DNA of 64,000 nucleotides. It comes from Eutrophocola sp965661105 (GTDB lineage: Bacteria > Pseudomonadota > Gammaproteobacteria > Pseudomonadales > Pseudohongiellaceae). The DNA is taken from positions 1 to 64,000 of the forward strand of contig CBFICR010000008.1 in the NCBI GenBank assembly GCA_965661105.1, written 5' to 3'. This document shows, piece by piece, positions 34,922-43,664 of the stretch (positions are counted from its first letter, which is position 1; the number at the start of each line of letters is the position of its first letter). A program made the position numbers and the translations under genes. Under the pieces are notes generated by a model. It had not been told where the DNA came from and searched no databases. It saw only the letters and a list, made by a program, of their open reading frames with translations.

Positions 34922-36127
34922 ATGACAGCTGAATATTTTAAGGAAGGTGAATGGTGGGTAAGTCCCTATAATGTGATTGATGAAGTGACATCAACATTTG
35001 ATCTTCCTGAAAAAGTAGAAATCCATGATGCGACCCTGCGTGATGGCGAACAAACGCCTGGCGTTGTCTTCAGTCCTGAAGACAAAATTGCCATAGCAGA
35101 AAAAATGTCTGAAGTAGGGGTAGACCGTATCGAAGCTGGAATGCCAGCGGTATCACCTGATGACTATAAGGCGATTAAGGAGATTTGCTCTCTTGGTCTG
35201 AAATCAAAAATTTACACTTTTGCCCGTGCCATGGAAAGTGACATTGATTCTGCAATTGAGTGTGGTGCAGATGGCGTGATCATTGAAGTGCCCATTGGTT
35301 ATCCAAAGCTGAAATACCAGTTTGGCTGGACCTGGGAAGATGTTTACAAGAAGTCAGCCCCGATCATCAAGTATGCCAAGGATAACGGGTTACATACGGT
35401 TTTCTTTCCCTATGACACCACTCGAGCCCGTGAAGATGATCTCGAAAACCTGTTGAATGCCGTCATGGATAACTGCCCTCCGGATTCTGTGGGTGTCGTT
35501 GATACCATGGGTTGTGCATTGCCAGAAGCGATCAAATATCTGGTGAGAAAAGTCAGGAAGATGACTAACCTGCCAGTAGAAATCCATACCCACAATGATT
35601 TTGGCATGGGTGTGGCTACTGAACTGGCCGCTGTCGAAGTAGGTGCCACAGTCGTTCACTCATGTGTTAACGGGCTCGGCGAGAGAACCGGTAATGCTGC
35701 CATGGAAGAGCTGGTTCTGGCCCTGGAAGTCTTGTACGGCATCAAGATGGATTATGATATGAAGAAGTTTCCTGAACTCTTCGACCTGGTTTCCAGGATC
35801 AGTAATATTCCCATCGCTGCCAACAAACCTGTCGGTGGGTCGCGAAACTTTACCCGTGAGTCCGGTATTGGTGTTGATCTGGTATTGGAAGAGCCATTGG
35901 CCATGTTTGGTACTCATCCTGCACTTACAGGGCGCCATGGTGATATCGTACTGGGTAAAAAGAGTGGTAAACGTTCGGTAACCTATAGTCTTGAGCGAAT
36001 GGGGATCAGTGATTACAGCGATGAAGCAGTAGCCGAAATTCTGACCCAGGTTAAGGCGTTAGGCATTCAGAAGAAAACTATTATTAGCGATGATGAATTC
36101 AAAACAATTGTGTCCAATGTTTTGTAA
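34922..36127 (+). CDS. DRE-TIM metallolyase: homocitrate/2-isopropylmalate synthase-like
   Basis: A 401-residue Claisen-condensing enzyme using acetyl-CoA and a 2-oxo acid. The metal/catalytic loop 'HDATLRDGEQTPGV' (34-47), 'GVVDTMGCALPEAI', metal-ligand 'HTHNDFGMG' and 'NGLGERTGNAAMEEL' are all present. It lacks the regulatory LeuA C-terminal dimerisation domain (LeuA is about 510 residues), so it is closer in form to homocitrate or re-citrate-type synthases; the oxo-acid substrate cannot be read from sequence. Divergent from the MetE-like gene with about 197 bases between. A strong bidirectional terminator follows. Confidence 0.85.
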   Translation: MTAEYFKEGEWWVSPYNVIDEVTSTFDLPEKVEIHDATLRDGEQTPGVVFSPEDKIAIAEKMSEVGVDRIEAGMPAVSPDDYKAIKEICSLGLKSKIYTFARAMESDIDSAIECGADGVIIEVPIGYPKLKYQFGWTWEDVYKKSAPIIKYAKDNGLHTVFFPYDTTRAREDDLENLLNAVMDNCPPDSVGVVDTMGCALPEAIKYLVRKVRKMTNLPVEIHTHNDFGMGVATELAAVEVGATVVHSCVNGLGERTGNAAMEELVLALEVLYGIKMDYDMKKFPELFDLVSRISNIPIAANKPVGGSRNFTRESGIGVDLVLEEPLAMFGTHPALTGRHGDIVLGKKSGKRSVTYSLERMGISDYSDEAVAEILTQVKALGIQKKTIISDDEFKTIVSNVL

Positions 36128-36167
36128 TCAATGCATCAAGTACTAGTGAGTTACTTTTTAAACCAAT

Positions 36168-36197
36168 AAAAAAAGCCGGCTTTAAGCCGGCTTTTTT
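36168..36197. terminator. Bidirectional rho-independent terminator
   Basis: AAGCCGGC-TTTAA-GCCGGCTT with A-rich and T-rich flanks on both sides, between the convergent HMGL-like and DUF1592 genes. Confidence 0.93.
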
Positions 36198-36210
36198 TAT
36201 CTTTTCCTTT

Positions 36211-38688
36211 TTAATTTTCTGCGACCATATTTTCATCATTTCCGCTTTCAGGAACGGCGTTGAATCGGAACGCCGGACTGGAAACAATTCCCTTGATAAG
36301 CGCAGAAAATCGATAGTCTTCAGCGGCTGAGCTTCTAACCAGACTGCGTACGAATGGCATATCTTCGGCTTCAACTGCTCTGCCCAGAGCATAGGTCATT
36401 AGACGAGTTGTCACTGTACGGGCAAACATTGACGGGTTGTCAGTCAGCGATTTGCGCAGGTCATCTGGTCCATTGACTCCGGCACCACTAGGCAATACGC
36501 CTGATGAATCAATGGGGTCTCTGGAGAAACGGTCAATTTCACGCCAGTGGCCGACTGCGTCAAAGTTTTCCAGGGCAAAGCCCAGAGGGTCCATTACAGC
36601 ATGACAGGCATTACAGGTCGGATTGGCTCGATGCTGTTCAAGTCTTTCCCGGACGGTAGTTGCCGGTTTGCCGGTCTCGTTTTCAGGAAGGTCCTCCACG
36701 TTGGGGGGTGGCACCGGGGGAGGGGTACCCATGATATTTTCCAATATCCAGGCCCCACGCAAAACCGGTGATGTTCGATTTGGATAGGCAGAGGACATCA
36801 GGATACCGCCTTTGCCCAGTAGTCCCCACCGGGTTGAATCCTCCAACTCGACACGTCTGAATCGATTACCTTTTACCGAATTAATGCCGTAATGCAAGGC
36901 CAGACGTTCATTAATATAGCTGAAATCCGCATCCAGCAGATCCACTACACTGTGGTCGTCCCGAATAATTGCATCGATAAAAAGCTCGAGTTCCTTTTTA
37001 AAATCAGGCCTGAGATCTCCGGCACCAAAAGCATAGGGATAAACACCACCGTCAGGGTTAATTTCATCCAGCTTGGAAAGTCCAAGCCACTGATAGGCAA
37101 AATTGGAAGCCAGCGTAAACGACCTGGGGTCTGCGATCATTCGATCGATTTGTTTATCCATAACAGCGGGATCAGATAATTCGCCGTTTATGGCAAGGTC
37201 AAGAAGTTCGCGGTCAGGAATGCTGCTCCACAGGAAAAAGGATAAGCGTGTAGCAAGCTCCAGATCGTCAATTTCGTACACATCACCTGGCTCCAGACTT
37301 TCTGGCGGGGTCTGTGTCCTGTACAGAAAGTTGGGGCTGGCAAGAGCGCGAGTCAGGGCCCTGCGAACCCCTTCTTCAAAGCCACCCATATCAAAACCCT
37401 GCCTGTAAAAGGCCAGCAGTGGCTCCATTTCCTGCTCTGTCACCGGCCTGCGATAGGCGAGGGTGGCAAAGTCAGTGATTATTTCCATGGCACACTGGCT
37501 TTCTTCCCCGCTGTTTTCAGGGTAACAGGAGAATATTTTTTCACGGCTTGGAGTGCTACTCAATCCGGAGGGATTGAATGGGCCACGAATTTCTACTGAA
37601 GGAATGGAGAGTATTCTGTCCTGCAAGGTTCCCGGTATTGGGGGCTCCAGACGATCATCGGATTCGGCGAAGGTACGGCGAATAAATGTCACGCCTACTT
37701 TATGGGGGCCTGCAGTGGTGGAGAAACGAATATCCTTGGTGCGACCATTGATGTCGTCCATTGGCGCTGCCTGGTCGAGGTCCAGAGCTATCCTGTCCTT
37801 ATCGCCACCCACCACGGTCTGATAAATTTTTTCACCATCCACGGTCACAATCATGGTGTTTTCAAATTCGATGTTAAACATCCAGGCAAAGAGATTAAAG
37901 TCTCCCACATTGACGGCATACTCACCGTCGGCGGGGAACCAGTGATCAACCAGCATGCCTCCTCGAGTACCCAGCGGTAGCCCGGCAATATGTTGCTGTT
38001 GAGATCCACCACCCTGCATGCGGATAGGCAGCTCTTCTTCAGGGAAATAGGTAGTACTGCCGGTTGCGGGCGTTTTATCGCCAACGGCCTGTTCCATAAT
38101 AGAGCGTGCAGCCAGAACATACTGGTTAATGAACGCTGGTGTTACATTCAGTGCTTCTGCAATATTATCGAAACCATCGAGAGAATTATCTTCGGGCAGA
38201 ATATCTGCAGGCTTGATTTCGAGCCCTGTGAGGTCTCTGATGGCATTGGCATATTCTTTTCTGTTCAGTCGATGGATGGAAAGACTGTGATAGACAGGAT
38301 CCTTCCGGGCGGCCTCATCCAGATAGGATTCGAGCCAGTTCACAAAGCCTGCCAGGGTTTCTTCAGCGGGCTTTTCCTGGCCAGGGGGAGGCATCATTCT
38401 GCCCCTTAACTTCTGAATGGCTTTTTCCCATACATGGGCATTCTCGGGCACTTCATCCACAAACATGGTGGTGAAATCCAGGCCGCCAGAATAGTCCTCA
38501 AAATTATGGCATTCGGTGCAATAGGTGTTTATGAAGTCCCATTGTGACTCTGCATTGGCCATGGCGTCATAAGCCTCGGTCTGGGCACGGGCGGGGCTGG
38601 TCATTGCCAGCAGTATCAGAGACGTAAAGGTAAGCGAAAGGGCAGAAAATCGCTTTTTGAGTGGAAAAAGTCTGAAAATTGTCATCAT
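36211..38688 (-). CDS. Planctomycete-type cytochrome c-domain protein (DUF1587-1595-1592-1588-1585)
   Basis: A large secreted protein of the multidomain DUF1587/1592/1588/1585 family. From the ATG at 38688 it is 825 residues: a signal peptide (ending near 'SPARAQTE'), a c-type haem site C57-x2-C60-H61 in 'YCTECHNFEDYSGG', the DUF1587 region ('HRLNRKEYANAIRDLTGL'), DUF1595/1592 ('LAYRRPVTEQEMEPLL', 'LATRLSFFLWSSIPD'), DUF1588 ('GGILMSSAYPNRTSPVLRG', with a second CxxCH in 'TCNACHAVMDPLGFALENFD') and the terminal DUF1585. The frame is open 33 codons further upstream, without a signal peptide. Relatives usually sit next to a DUF1552 gene; none is adjacent here. It is probably a periplasmic electron-transfer or oxidoreductase protein; the reaction is unknown. 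Confidence 0.9.
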   Translation of the reverse strand: MMTIFRLFPLKKRFSALSLTFTSLILLAMTSPARAQTEAYDAMANAESQWDFINTYCTECHNFEDYSGGLDFTTMFVDEVPENAHVWEKAIQKLRGRMMPPPGQEKPAEETLAGFVNWLESYLDEAARKDPVYHSLSIHRLNRKEYANAIRDLTGLEIKPADILPEDNSLDGFDNIAEALNVTPAFINQYVLAARSIMEQAVGDKTPATGSTTYFPEEELPIRMQGGGSQQQHIAGLPLGTRGGMLVDHWFPADGEYAVNVGDFNLFAWMFNIEFENTMIVTVDGEKIYQTVVGGDKDRIALDLDQAAPMDDINGRTKDIRFSTTAGPHKVGVTFIRRTFAESDDRLEPPIPGTLQDRILSIPSVEIRGPFNPSGLSSTPSREKIFSCYPENSGEESQCAMEIITDFATLAYRRPVTEQEMEPLLAFYRQGFDMGGFEEGVRRALTRALASPNFLYRTQTPPESLEPGDVYEIDDLELATRLSFFLWSSIPDRELLDLAINGELSDPAVMDKQIDRMIADPRSFTLASNFAYQWLGLSKLDEINPDGGVYPYAFGAGDLRPDFKKELELFIDAIIRDDHSVVDLLDADFSYINERLALHYGINSVKGNRFRRVELEDSTRWGLLGKGGILMSSAYPNRTSPVLRGAWILENIMGTPPPVPPPNVEDLPENETGKPATTVRERLEQHRANPTCNACHAVMDPLGFALENFDAVGHWREIDRFSRDPIDSSGVLPSGAGVNGPDDLRKSLTDNPSMFARTVTTRLMTYALGRAVEAEDMPFVRSLVRSSAAEDYRFSALIKGIVSSPAFRFNAVPESGNDENMVAEN

Positions 38689-38851
38689 ATGCCTAATATA
38701 TCGTTTGAATTGGGAAATAATCAGTATAAATAGTGAAACAGGCTGAAAACCTGGTTCTATTGTAATGCCGCAGGCAAATACCAGCAAACAGATCCCTCTT
38801 TATGCCCGTTTATTCCCGGCCCAGGATACAAGCAGGGCCGGGAGTATTGAT

Positions 38852-39451
38852 TCAGGCCAGTTTGGCCGCAATTTTTGCCACATGCTCTCCCTGAAAACGG
38901 GCAATCTCGAGCTCATCGTCAGAGGGCATCCGGCTACCATCGCCTCCGGTAATGGTGGATGCACCATAGGGCGAACCTCCGGTAATGCTTTCCATATTCG
39001 TCAATTGGGGTATGGAGTAGGGGACTCCTACAACGACCATGCCGTGATGCAGCAATGTTGTATGAAACGAGGTGATAGTCGTTTCCTGGCCACCATGTTG
39101 TGAGGCGGTTGAGGTAAAGACGCTGCCGACCTTGCCAATCAATTTACCTTCAAACCACAGTCCACCGGTTTGATCGAGGAAATTACGCATTTGTGCTGTC
39201 ATATTCCCGAAACGGGTGGGGGTGCCGAAAATAATCGCATCATAGTCCGCCAGCTCCTGCGGGCTGGCTATTTCAGCGCTCTGATCAAGTTTAACCCCTG
39301 CATTTCTGGCTGCTTCTTCGGACATTAGCTCCGGAACCCGTTTGATGGTTACTTCGGTATCGGGAACTTTTGCGGCCCCTTCTGCGATGGCATTTGCCAT
39401 CACTTCAATGTGACCATACATGCTGTAATAAAGGACGAGAACTTTGTTCAT
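38852..39451 (-). CDS. wrbA: NAD(P)H:quinone oxidoreductase, WrbA type
   Basis: An FMN flavodoxin-fold enzyme that reduces quinones by two electrons, protecting against redox cycling. 'VLVLYYSMYGHIEVMANAIAEG' (cited by YYSMYGHIE) is the FMN phosphate loop, 'GTPTRFGNMTAQMRNFLDQTG' (cited by PTRFGNM) and 'SQHGGQETTITSFH' are WrbA hallmarks. I start at the ATG at 39451, behind AAGGAG 8 bases upstream; the result is 199 residues, the family norm. Quinone-detoxifying roles fit an aromatic-catabolism neighbourhood. Confidence 0.95.
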   Translation of the reverse strand: MNKVLVLYYSMYGHIEVMANAIAEGAAKVPDTEVTIKRVPELMSEEAARNAGVKLDQSAEIASPQELADYDAIIFGTPTRFGNMTAQMRNFLDQTGGLWFEGKLIGKVGSVFTSTASQHGGQETTITSFHTTLLHHGMVVVGVPYSIPQLTNMESITGGSPYGASTITGGDGSRMPSDDELEIARFQGEHVAKIAAKLA

Positions 39452-39659
39452 TTTTTGACTCCTTGTGCTTGATCGCAGCATCATAAATGCTTTGGCTGTT
39501 TATTTCATGCCTTTCTGTTATTACGTAGCAAAGGGCGGCTTTGTTTAAATATTTTTTGCCATTATAATTCGCCGCCTTATAGTTCCAGGCATCCTTTGTT
39601 TCACCAGTTTCCTTCTTTGAAGCAAGCATTCGTTACCAGCGAGCCAATACCAATCATCT

Positions 39660-40367
39660 ATGGATATCAAACCTGTTTTATACCTGCTTCCGGGCCTGCT
39701 TTGTGACAAGGATGCCTGGCAATATCAGCATGCAGCCCTGTCTGACAGCATTGATGTTCGCATCCCGGATTTTAGAGGCATAGATTCCCTCAGGAAGATG
39801 GCAGACATGGTGTTAGCCGATGCGCCGGAGCGATTTTCTGTTGCAGGCCATTCAATGGGTGGTCGCGTGGCCCTGGAGCTAATTCATATGGCACCGCAAA
39901 GAATAGAAAACCTGATTATGCTCAGTGTTGGGGCTCATCCGGTAAATGATGAGGAGTGTGAACAGCGTAGCAGCCTTGTTGAAGAGGCTGCCAGTATCGG
40001 CATGGACAGGTATGCCGTTAGCTGGGCGAATCTCATGCTTGGTTATCAGGCAGAGGAAAACAGAAAAACCAGAAACTGTATTGAAACGATGGCTCGGCGA
40101 CACAGCCTTGATGATTTTATTGCTCATATCACTGCCGGGCTTGGACGCAGCGATCAAAGCCAGTATCTGGCGCATATTCCAATTTCGGTATTGCTGATTG
40201 TCGGTGAAAAAGATACCTGGAGCCCGATTGTCCAACATCAGGCAATAATGCAGAAAATTCCTGACGCTGAATTAGTGATAGTGCCTGAGGCGGGGCATAT
40301 GGTGATTCTTGATCAGCCAGAAGTCGTCTCTCTTCTCATTAAACGGTGGTTATTCAGAGACCGGTAA
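39660..40367 (+). CDS. Alpha/beta-hydrolase
   Basis: A 235-residue alpha/beta-hydrolase fold protein: oxyanion-hole region 'LLPGLLCDKDAW', nucleophile Ser in 'VAGHSMGGRVAL' (about residue 62), acid Asp in 'GEKDTWSP' and His in 'EAGHMVILDQP'. The triad appears complete. No lid signature indicates a specific ester, lactone or C-C substrate. Stands alone on the + strand, divergent from wrbA. Confidence 0.85.
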   Translation: MDIKPVLYLLPGLLCDKDAWQYQHAALSDSIDVRIPDFRGIDSLRKMADMVLADAPERFSVAGHSMGGRVALELIHMAPQRIENLIMLSVGAHPVNDEECEQRSSLVEEAASIGMDRYAVSWANLMLGYQAEENRKTRNCIETMARRHSLDDFIAHITAGLGRSDQSQYLAHIPISVLLIVGEKDTWSPIVQHQAIMQKIPDAELVIVPEAGHMVILDQPEVVSLLIKRWLFRDR

Positions 40368-40766
40368 ATATTGCCTGGCCGGGCCGCTGTTTGCCCGCAA
40401 CTGCTGGAACTTTTATGTTGAAACGTTGAAAGGGAACCGCTAGCATCATTCGTGAATAGCTTGCCAGGCCTTAAAAAGCTGGATGTAAGCCAAAGCAATC
40501 AGAAGCAACTATAAGCAAGTAGGGCTTGCAGGATTGATATACAGTTGATGCAGGGTTAGATGCAGGGTTAGTTTAGGGTTAGTTTAGGGTTAATAGACGG
40601 TTGATAGGCCGCAGATAAAACAGATCCCTAAAACCCTGCAGAATTGCCAGCCCTGCATGGGCAAGGCTGTAAGACAGCCATAAAGCCCCATCTCAATTTT
40701 GAGAATCTATTTTAAGTAACATATTATTGTCACCTGAATCTTAACGCATCAAACGAGGAATTTTTC
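40368..40766. other. Gene-free 399-base region with short tandem repeats
   Basis: I see no supportable gene here. 40547-40592 holds two exact copies of gatgcagggtta followed by two of gtttagggtta. A bent AT-rich stretch with a probable promoter lies just before the VOC gene at 40767, which has GAGGAA about 8 bases ahead of its ATG. Confidence 0.8.
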
Positions 40767-41321
40767 ATGAATGCACAAAGCAAGTTACCGTCGCGTCTAC
40801 ACCACAATGCGTATGTGGTGAAAGATCTCGAGAGAACGCGACAGTTTTACGAGGATTTACTGGGGTTGCCGTTAACTGCCACCTGGTGTGAAAAGACCGA
40901 ATTATTTGGTAAGGAAAGGACGTACTGCCATTGTTTTTTCAGTATTGCCGATGAGAGTGCTTTAGCCTTTTTCCAATTTGCCACCAAGGAAGATGATGCC
41001 GAGTTTGGTCCAGATCTCCCCATTTCCGGTTTTCGGCATATTGCCTTGAAAGTGGAGCAGGATCTTCAGGATGAAATGGTTCAGCGCGTTAAGGATTCAG
41101 ATTATCCTGAAGACAAATTTTATTTTCTGGAGCATGGCTACTGCCATTCTCTTTATATAATCGACCCGGATGGTTTGATTGTGGAGTTCTGTACTGATCA
41201 CCCGGATGTAGACAAGATCAATGCCGAAGTTCTACCAAAGGCGCATAGTGAATTGAAGCGCTGGCTTGCAGGAGATCACACGCCGAACAATGAGGCGTAT
41301 CACCGTGAGCAACCGGTCTAG
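40767..41321 (+). CDS. VOC-family protein (glyoxalase/dioxygenase superfamily)
   Basis: A 184-residue VOC protein: 'LHHNAYVVKDLERTRQFYEDLLGLPL' (cited by DLERTRQFYEDLLGLPL) supplies the first metal ligand, 'GFRHIALKV' the next, and 'LYIIDPDGLIVEFCTDHP' the terminal Glu. This form, with a 40-residue C-terminal tail, is common in marine gammaproteobacteria near catabolic genes. Reaction not determinable. Followed by a strong terminator. Confidence 0.82.
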   Translation: MNAQSKLPSRLHHNAYVVKDLERTRQFYEDLLGLPLTATWCEKTELFGKERTYCHCFFSIADESALAFFQFATKEDDAEFGPDLPISGFRHIALKVEQDLQDEMVQRVKDSDYPEDKFYFLEHGYCHSLYIIDPDGLIVEFCTDHPDVDKINAEVLPKAHSELKRWLAGDHTPNNEAYHREQPV

Positions 41322-41358
41322 AATAAGATAGTCTTTATAAAAAAATGGGCAAATGCCA

Positions 41359-41392
41359 AGCCCGGACATGAGTATAGTGTCCGGGCTTTTTT
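41359..41392 (+). terminator. Rho-independent terminator after the VOC gene
   Basis: AAGCCCGGACA-TGAGTATAG-TGTCCGGGCTT followed by a T run. The rest of the gap to 41638 is AT-rich and carries no gene I can support. Confidence 0.93.
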
Positions 41393-41638
41393 ATGAAAAT
41401 AGTCTGTTAAATCAACTGATCACAAATTATGTAAAGAATAAGTAAAATACTATTCATGTCTAAAAAATATGATAAAGTCGGGGTCAGGCAACGAAGAAAA
41501 GATGCTCGCTGAAACAAATAATAGTTAGTACCGATAATAATTATAATAACCAGAGCTAAAGATAACTGGAGCCATGGCAGATTAAGTAAGTAGCAAATCT
41601 GTGTATCATTTTAAAAATATCAGTTGGAGTTTCAATCA

Positions 41639-42016
41639 ATGTACAAAGGATTAATCAAAGGATTATCTGTAATTATTGGTGTGTTTTTTCTGTCTTCTGC
41701 GGCACAGGCCCAGGAAGGCCATCCTCTGAAGGGGTCCTGGATCGGTGAGTGGTCTGGAAATACAGCCCTGGGTGATTTTGTCCTGATTGTTATGGACTGG
41801 AACGGTGAAGAAGTCACCGGGATGATTAATCCTGGTACAGACAATATTGAAATCGACAATGTTGAGCTGGATCCGTCAGACTGGTCAGTGGAAATTAGCG
41901 CCGATGGCTATACCATCGATGCGACTATTGAAAATCTGGAGCTACCTTCAAGGGCCATTACTGGTAACTGGAGAAGTAGTAACGGTAGAGGCGACTTTGA
42001 GATTGTCAGGCAATAA
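41639..42016 (+). CDS. Small secreted protein of unknown function
   Basis: A 125-residue exported protein: signal peptide (residues 1-24, cleavage near 'AAQAQEG'), then 'HPLKGSWIGEWSGN' and a beta-rich domain. I start at ATG 41639, since GGAG (41626-41629) is 9 bases ahead. It precedes the DUF6152 genes by 55 bases, with which it probably forms an operon. The 'GSW.G.W' opening is shared by other small periplasmic proteins found beside DUF6152 genes; function unknown. Confidence 0.7.
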   Translation: MYKGLIKGLSVIIGVFFLSSAAQAQEGHPLKGSWIGEWSGNTALGDFVLIVMDWNGEEVTGMINPGTDNIEIDNVELDPSDWSVEISADGYTIDATIENLELPSRAITGNWRSSNGRGDFEIVRQ

Positions 42017-42071
42017 AACAATAATCTAGATTGAAAAAGTAGCGATAAACACTGTTGCAGATGGATTCAAG

Positions 42072-43202
42072 ATGAAAAAACTTAATGTAATAAATGTTAT
42101 CGGAGCCGCTGGGGCTGCTATAGGGCTGACATTTTCGGCACTTGCCGGCGCTCACCATCCGATTCATGGAAAGTTCGATTCCTCAGAAACAATGGAATTG
42201 ACGGGTATCGTGACCAAGGTTGACTGGCGTAGCCCTCACGTCCATGTGTTTTTGAATGTTACCGACAATAACCAGTCGGTCAACTGGGCTATAGAGCTGG
42301 AAAACCCAAGCATCCTCGTTGATAACGGCTGGAAAGAGACCTCATTGACACCCGGTGATGCAATAACGGTGGCCGGCATGAGGGCGAGGGATGGCAGCAG
42401 ACAGATATGGGGAGACGAGGTTCAGCTTTCTGATAGTGGACGTCTGGTTTATACCGTTTCCTCACAGGCTCCGGCCAAACCACTGGCAGGAAGGCCGGTT
42501 CCCCGATGGCCTGAAGATAACAAACCTGCGCTTGGTGCAGGCCCTGGTGGTATTGGTGGTATCTGGAGCTATCCCAGTGAAAAAGCGCTGGTTGAAGACG
42601 GTGTTAGCGTTTCAATGAACGAGTATGGTTTGTTGGACAATATCAATGATGCTGCCCGTGTTGCGCCAATGCAGGATTGGGCGCTGGCACGCTATGTCCA
42701 TCGTCAACAACGTGAGTTACAGGATGATCCAACTTACCTGAACTGCAAGCCTCCGGGTGGACCACGGCAGTACCAGTCCGATCTTGGCTTTCAACTGATT
42801 GAAGACAAAAAGAATGAACGTATCTTTGTCCTGCTTGGCAGCGGCAATAGAAACTATCGCCTGATCTACCTTGACGGCAGGGATCCTTCTGGCCAGGTAG
42901 GTGGTGATGACGATAATCCACTGTATTACGGGCGTTCTACAGGTAATTGGGAAGGCGACACACTGGTCGTTAATACGACAGGATTTAATGAAGACTTCTG
43001 GTTCACCAATGGCGGCTTACCCCATACCAGTCGACTTTCAATGGTGGAAAAGTTCACCCGCACCGATTTCGATACATTGCATTATGAAGTAAATATCGAA
43101 GATCCTGGCGCCTATACCAGGCCCTGGACTGCCAGTTGGGATTTAAGCTGGCTAGGTGGAAAAGAGCTCCCATTTTCTTTATGCCAACATAACAGGCAAT
43201 AA
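42072..43202 (+). CDS. Secreted fusion protein: DUF6152 domain plus C-terminal partner domain
   Basis: A 376-residue exported protein. Signal peptide (1-26), then a DUF6152 domain beginning 'AHHPIHGKFD' with 'GIVTKVDWRSPHVHVFLNV' (about 27-125), a linker, and a second domain (about 150-376) with 'GNWEGDTLVVNTTGFNEDFWF' (cited by WEGDTLV and GFNEDFWF) and 'DPGAYTRPW'. The two domains are encoded separately by the next two genes, so this is a fused paralogue. Conserved His pairs and aromatic residues suggest ligand or metal binding in the periplasm; no enzyme activity is established. Confidence 0.8.
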   Translation: MKKLNVINVIGAAGAAIGLTFSALAGAHHPIHGKFDSSETMELTGIVTKVDWRSPHVHVFLNVTDNNQSVNWAIELENPSILVDNGWKETSLTPGDAITVAGMRARDGSRQIWGDEVQLSDSGRLVYTVSSQAPAKPLAGRPVPRWPEDNKPALGAGPGGIGGIWSYPSEKALVEDGVSVSMNEYGLLDNINDAARVAPMQDWALARYVHRQQRELQDDPTYLNCKPPGGPRQYQSDLGFQLIEDKKNERIFVLLGSGNRNYRLIYLDGRDPSGQVGGDDDNPLYYGRSTGNWEGDTLVVNTTGFNEDFWFTNGGLPHTSRLSMVEKFTRTDFDTLHYEVNIEDPGAYTRPWTASWDLSWLGGKELPFSLCQHNRQ

Positions 43203-43216
43203 CCGAGGAAACTGAA

Positions 43217-43633
43217 ATGAAACATCTGATTAAAATTGTATTTGCCGCATCAGTATTATTTGCTGGCAATTTGTTTGCTCACCACTCTTTTGTGGCCGAG
43301 TTTGATTCCAACAAACCGATTGTGCTGCAGGGCATTGTCACCAAGGTTGAATGGACCAACCCCCATGTCTGGATTTATCTGAATGTAAAAAATGAAGAGA
43401 CCGGCGAAGTGGTCAACTGGGGTGCAGAACTGGGTCCTCCCCATGGCCTGCAGCGTCGCGGATGGCGTCGCAATACCCTGAGCATTGGCACACAGATTAC
43501 TGTGAATGGCTTTCTTGCCAGAAATGGCAGCTCTCGGGTAAATGCACGTAACGTTACCCTGACCGGTACCGGTGGAGCTCCTGGTCAGACTCTGGATGCA
43601 GAGTCTAGTATTGGCAGCGGCCAACAGAATTAA
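43217..43633 (+). CDS. DUF6152 secreted protein
   Basis: A 138-residue exported protein: signal peptide (1-21), then 'AHHSFVAEFDSNKPIVLQGIVTKVEWTNPHVWIYLNV' (cited by GIVTKVEWTNPHVW), the complete DUF6152 fold, ending in a Ser/Gly-rich tail. It lies 14 bases after the fusion gene and 31 before its partner domain gene; together these two equal the fused neighbour. Function unknown. Confidence 0.85.
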   Translation: MKHLIKIVFAASVLFAGNLFAHHSFVAEFDSNKPIVLQGIVTKVEWTNPHVWIYLNVKNEETGEVVNWGAELGPPHGLQRRGWRRNTLSIGTQITVNGFLARNGSSRVNARNVTLTGTGGAPGQTLDAESSIGSGQQN

Positions 43634-43664
43634 TCTGTTATTTATTACCAAGTGAGGCTTAACC

